A stretch of DNA of 64,000 nt from Solea solea (Eukaryota; Chordata; Actinopteri; Pleuronectiformes; Soleidae): NCBI RefSeq assembly GCF_958295425.1, contig NC_081154.1, forward strand, positions 558,001 to 622,000. Direction: 5' to 3'. The notes under the pieces are model-generated. The model was not told the origin of the DNA. It ran no database searches and worked only from the letters and a program-made list of their open reading frames with translations. Within the stretch, counting starts at the first letter, position 1. The number at the start of each line of letters is the position of its first letter. A program made the position numbers and the translations under genes. Positions 1 through 64,000 of this stretch are shown piece by piece.

Positions 1-304
1 CACTCAATTCTTCTTCTGCACAGGGAGTTTCGCAGCACGTAAGTTAGACTTTAAGTGTAAGTAACACAAACTCTGATTAGGACAAGATTTAATGGGAATT
101 TGTGTTAACTTCACAACAAATACAGTTATTTTAACACTGTTAAACTGCTTTACAGTGTGTGAATATCATATGAGAGCAATGTGTGTGCAACAAATACAAA
201 TAAAAGTAAAGAATCAAATTAAGCTCCTACGTCTGGTGCACTTGAGGCCGGGTAGTCACCGGGTTTGCGATTCTTGCCTTGTGTGCTGCCCGTTTGCCGA
301 GAGC

Positions 305-430
305 TTAAGTGTTGTGCCAATATTCGGCATCTTTGGCTGATGAGTCTGCACCGTAAAGGTCGGCCAGAGGCAGAATCTTCCCAGCTTTCCACTGGAATAT
401 TGAGGCTCCAAAGTACGGGTTACTCATCCT
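305..430 (-). other. Unassigned exon-like minus-strand ORF ending in a stop
   Basis: Behind a possible acceptor (CAGCTCAG at about 431-438) the minus strand stays open for about 40 codons, beginning MSNPYFGASIFQWKAG and ending DAEYWHNT, then a stop near 305. Both other minus frames and all three plus frames carry stops. I do not recognise the protein, and it is not the dynein C-terminus. It could be a terminal exon of another minus-strand gene, an alternative terminal exon, or chance. Confidence 0.2.
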
Positions 431-1164
431 GAGCTGCCACAAGAGGTAAGTACTGGAAGTAAACTGAAAACAACTTTTCTGTGTCTTTCTGTTAGCATTA
501 CTGTCTACAACAATGTCCAGGAAGTCTGGGAGAACCCATGCTGTTCTCAGCTGCTCTGACAGTAGAGATAAAGAAAACTGACATTGAAACACACAAATCT
601 ATACTATAGTTTCTCACTATAGCAAAATCTTTAATAGACCACATTATTTATGATCCTTCTTAAAGTTAAAAAACTTGTTCAAAGTGCCACAGCTGAAGCG
701 AAGCGCTCCCGTCATCTCTGTAGGTTAAAAAGGGTCATCGTTAATGATTCTTGTCCTTCTCTCGGAACACGATTTCAGAATGAAGATGAACGAATGAATC
801 ATTCAAGTTTCACACGACGAACAAATGAGGCATCTGGCTCGTCATTACAAAAGTGTAGTGAAGATGAAGCACTCAACAAAATGACAGTGGTTCACTTTAT
901 ATTCACAGAACCATAGGAAAGATTCAGCACAAGATTTTCTCAGAACTAACTAGTTGTATTATACTTTTTCAGCAGCCATTTTTAATGAGTTGTGTCACGA
1001 GAATTGTTCACGTTGTTTGTTCACTGGTACAAGTAAGTGAGGAAGACTTGGTAAATCAATGTTTGTGAGAAGGGAAAGGAGGAAGTAAATAAAAGAAAAA
1101 ATCCAAGAAAAATCCTTGTCTAATGGCCCTGGATGCTTAAAATGAGTTTTATCACACAAAGGTG

Positions 1165-1495
1165 CTAGCATCTACTGTAGCAGCTAATGACGTCTGGCTA
1201 CAGTAGCTGCTAACATCAAATGTTGATGCTATAGTGTTGCTACGGTAGCTGCTAATGTCAAAAACATCAATGCCAAAGTATCTGGCTCGGTAGCTGGCTA
1301 CAGAAGCTAACAGCTAGCAGCTACAGTAGCTGCTGATGTCAAATATCAATGACAGACTATTTGGGTACAGTAGCTAACACCTACAATAGCTGCTGACGTT
1401 AAATATCAATGCCATAGTGTCTGGGTAAAGTAGCTAACAGCTAGCAGGTATAGTGTCTGGTCATGGTAGCTAACAGCTAGCAGCTGCAGTGGCTG
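1165..1495. repeat. Degenerate minisatellite, TAGCTGCTAA-type units
   Basis: About five imperfect units of 60-80 bp share the words CAGTAGCTGCTGATGTCAAA, ATATCAATGCCA and AGCTAACAGCTAGCAG. The GCTA/TAGC core also makes many short palindromes such as AGCTGCT and GCTAGC. Confidence 0.75.
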
Positions 1496-3075
1496 TAGCT
1501 TCACCGGAAAATGAAAATGAATGACTTTAGTGTCCTCTTCCCCCATCCAGGGCTAAAAGAAGAAAAACCTCCTTTGTTTTTTCTCACAAACATCGACAAA
1601 AAAAAAAAGAACAAAAAGCTTGATTGTTCTGCTCAATCTTGCCTGAAAAACTAGTCTCTTAACAGGTTATATATACAACTAATAAATATATTATATTAGA
1701 AACATGACCTACAGCAAATGTAGTGCAATATGTAAAGATATTCATGAAAAAAAATCTGACTTTGAGGGGAAAAAAGAGAAAAACCTGGAACTTTGAGGCA
1801 CCACAATCCGCTCCCTCAAAGCAAAGAAAAGAGCTCACGCTGTTCAGAGCTTCATTTCCACGTCACGACAGAACACATTCTGTCGCATTCTTTCTGCAAA
1901 TGAGGCGGCTTTAGCAGTAAATATGCGGAGAAACTGGCCACTGGATTCCCAATGCCCGGCCTCTGTGTGTGTGATATTCAGCTCCAATCTGTCCGATTGA
2001 TTGCCTTCTCCATTCTCCATCCCAACGGGCTGCTTTCAGAGTTTCCGCATCTCTGTCTGGCAGACTCATCTGAGCGAGGAGCTGCTCTTTTCTGTGGTAT
2101 AATTACCCGTCTGCGAGAGGGAACCGGCACATTGACCCGGCCCTCCGCTGATGGGAGCCGAAACCTGGCCGGCGAGACAGTGAAGGTGGACGGCGAGGAT
2201 TGATGGGAGGTTAGGTTATGTCGCAGGAAAATGATAAGTAACTGTATGTGGTGGAGGTAGATGGGTTAGGAGAGGGTGATATAATGGAGCGTCTTAGCCG
2301 CAGATACAAACATAAGAGGTGAGAATATGACGCCTCCCTCCCTCTCTCCACTTTGGTTTCCTCCCCCTCCCCCTGCCAGTGCCACGGGGGTGGCTCGCAG
2401 CAGGCAGACAAACGGACAGCTGATGACAGAGCGAGTGGGAGGTTTGTTGCCAGGGGGACGAGGCCTTTTTAAAGCCCATCGATCCGGATTCTCATGCAAA
2501 GGTAATTAAACAAGTGCTTGTCTATGTATGCAGCCTGCACGGATTAAAAAGAAAAAGGTTTGGTCTTGCAGTGGCCGGGGTTCTGCGGCTCATATCCGTC
2601 AATACTTTACCCATTGAAATTCCATCAATGTTTCCCACTTAAAATGCAAAAAAAAAAAGGCACCAGCCTTGACCTCCAGATAAGAGAGGAACAGACACGG
2701 TGGCTGTAGATAGTGTGTACTGTATAAAGCTGCCATCACCACAGAAAATTTAATTCTGTGGAGTGGAAACGCAAATATGATAATACAAGCGGACTCATTC
2801 ACCACACACACACACACACACAGATAATGGAAACCTCACCCAAACAGAGGAAATCCTCAACATGAATGAGTTCCGTGTTATAGATATCACTGTTTGTTTA
2901 TAATATGACATTTTCTTTGAATGCAAAACAATTCTTCATGATTCTGTGGAAGAAGGCAGAGTTTAACATATAGAACATTCTAGTGAGCAATGATCATATT
3001 AAAGTCTTTTTTGCTCAAATACCATGAATCATAATAAGATCTTTACTTTAATACATTTATACATACAGTATGAGG

Positions 3076-3224
3076 CAGTGTTTCCTAAACTTTCTATATG
3101 GGGACCAGATAAATATGAATTAAAACGTTGGTAAAAATTCGGCCAATTTGTTTGGGGAGACCCCAAAGAACACCTCCAATGACCTATTTGTGGATCGCAA
3201 CCCAGGCTTTGGGAACCACTAGTG
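3076..3224. mobile_element. hAT-like MITE, about 150 bp
   Basis: It starts CAGTGTTTCCTAAACTTT and ends GGCTTTGGGAACCACTAG, which are imperfect inverted repeats of the CAGTGGTTCCCAAA type known from hAT transposons. The inside contains GGACC...GGCCAATTTGTTTGGGG and a GACCCA/TGGGTC-like stretch shared with fragments at 11270-11351, 17990-18044 and 18340-18410. It has no coding capacity. Confidence 0.65.
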
Positions 3225-3756
3225 TTTTTAGTTCACGGTGAATTTACCAGTTTCCTGTGCATCAGATTGAATACAGTACAATATATGAGATTAATAACAT
3301 TAAACATGTCAAAAACATGAATGCCACATATGTATCACCTCCTGGTGGCTGACAGCAGTATAATCAATGAACCCTACCTCCTTTATATTAGCTATGGAAC
3401 CACAATTTAAACATTCTGTGTCCACAGAGACACGTCAGTGTCAGTCCAATGGTGGTGATTCCGCACACCAGGAAGTTTCCCCCATTTGTGTATCTCGCAT
3501 TTTACACGTGTGTGTGTTTATTGTGGCACACACGGTTATTAAATAAGCACCTGCCAACTAGTACTAATGCTAAAATGTGTTTTGTCAAAGACGGTTTCTG
3601 TCTAGCGGGATCTTATCACACTGACATACGTTCTCTCGCACCGACTCTGGCTTCAGTTCCTGGATCTCAGACTTTATTAAAAACATTTTTGGGAGGGTAG
3701 CTTTCATGGTTTATACACTACACACAGTGCATTATGTGTGCGGGTGTGTGCTGTAC

Positions 3757-63403
<59,647 letters not shown>

Positions 63404-64000
63404 CTGTGGAAGCATCATGGTTTGGGGGGTGGGGGGGGGGGCTTTGTTTACAACGAGGGGGCAGACAGAATATAAAAGCAGCTGCTTTCGCTGTGGGACT
63501 TCGGTCCAGCGACTCCCATCCTCACTGTTGTGCTTCATAGTGAATATAATGTGATGCAGAATGACTGTGCTGTGCTGCACTGCGGTGCAGCAGTTCAGTT
63601 TAGTACGCTGTTCACAGACAGACTGTGGGAAGACAGATACCTGCATAGCTTGAGGGGCATTCCACCTTTTTTTTTTTACCCAGAAAGTTAAGATTCCGTT
63701 GTACGACAAATATTCTGTATATGCAGATGACATCGACACTTACACTACACACTTGTTGTTTGAGACATCGAGGCTCACTTGCTAAAAACAGCAGTGAGGC
63801 AAGGAAAAACGGATTTTAGCGACTTAATAAAAAGCTCATTGTACTAAAGCCACGCCTGCTTTAGTCTAAGATATCTTGAAATTAAGCACATTTCTTGTTT
63901 TTAACCATAGAACAGCCTGTGTGTGACAGTAAGTCTTTTAGAAATGTCAGTTTTCAGTCAAAATCAGGCTGTTTTACCGAGAAAAACGTTTTGTATATGC
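63404..64000 (-). other. Intron upstream of exon 1 (partial)
   Basis: It begins, in gene sense, with the polypyrimidine tract of exon 1, including a C-run at 63422-63442. The stretch 63765-64000 contains TAGTCTAAGATATCTTG and GTCTTTTAGAAATG-type words that resemble the outer ends of family A elements, possibly a partial copy. No upstream exon is visible. Confidence 0.7.

Larger units (their letters stand above)
1..3756 (-). other. Sequence 3' of exon 33: intron or beyond
   Basis: It begins with the donor of exon 33 and contains no recognisable next dynein exon, so it is probably one long intron running off the window. It holds the ORF at 305-430, a degenerate GCTA-rich repeat at 1165-1495, a mixed-composition island at 1900-2500, a short (CA)n at 2803-2822 and a hAT-like MITE at 3076-3224. 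I see nothing else. Confidence 0.6.

Noticed and set aside
14..43. Possible 15-bp plus-strand microexon (CTGCACAG, GGAGTTTCGCAGCAC, GTAAGT)
   Set aside because: Splice-like signals on both sides are striking but there is no reading frame or neighbouring plus-strand exon to support it.

Overview
This window is nuclear DNA of a vertebrate, most likely a teleost (ray-finned) fish. The evidence is a multi-exon gene with GT-AG introns of 75 bp to 7.5 kb, many (CA)n/(TG)n microsatellites, an L2/Maui-like LINE 3' half, several LINE 3' tails ending in AATAAAG-type repeats, and numerous small hAT-like and other inverted-repeat (MITE-like) elements. No bacterial, viral or organellar gene is seen.

One protein-coding gene accounts for all the confident coding sequence. 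It is an axonemal dynein heavy chain on the minus strand, read from high to low coordinates. I resolved 33 consecutive internal exons between 63403 and 3757. Their splice phases agree at every junction and together they give 5478 nt, exactly 1826 codons. The encoded part runs from the AAA2 Walker A loop through AAA3, AAA4, the stalk (coiled coil 1, microtubule-binding domain, coiled coil 2) and AAA5 into AAA6. Residue patterns in the stalk, microtubule-binding domain and AAA5 fit DNAH9 better than its paralogues DNAH11 and DNAH17, so I call it dnah9. This is the beta-type outer-arm heavy chain of motile cilia. The tail, linker and AAA1 lie beyond 64000. The last part of AAA6 and the C-terminal domain lie beyond position 1.

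Layout from high to low coordinates: 64000-53534, AAA2 and AAA3 (exons 1-10); 53533-47322, a 6.2 kb intron; 47321-40347, AAA3/AAA4 (exons 11-15); 40346-29621, end of AAA4, stalk and microtubule-binding domain (exons 16-21); 27010-23241, second coiled coil and AAA5 (exons 22-26); 23240-15718, a 7.5 kb intron; 15717-3757, AAA5/AAA6 (exons 27-33); 3756-1, the start of a further intron or 3' region, with one unexplained minus-strand exon-like ORF at 305-430.

The introns hold most of the unusual structure. They include at least five copies of one inverted-repeat element, hAT-like MITEs, six or more minisatellites with units of 20 to 280 bp, CTG repeats of about 21 and 28 units in the pre-mRNA sense, dinucleotide repeats lying against splice sites, a GC-AG intron inside the stalk, a copied exon-edge/splice-donor segment, and a pair of introns sharing a duplicated block. 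No previously undescribed gene system was found. The best leads are these splice-site-linked repeats and the repeat families.
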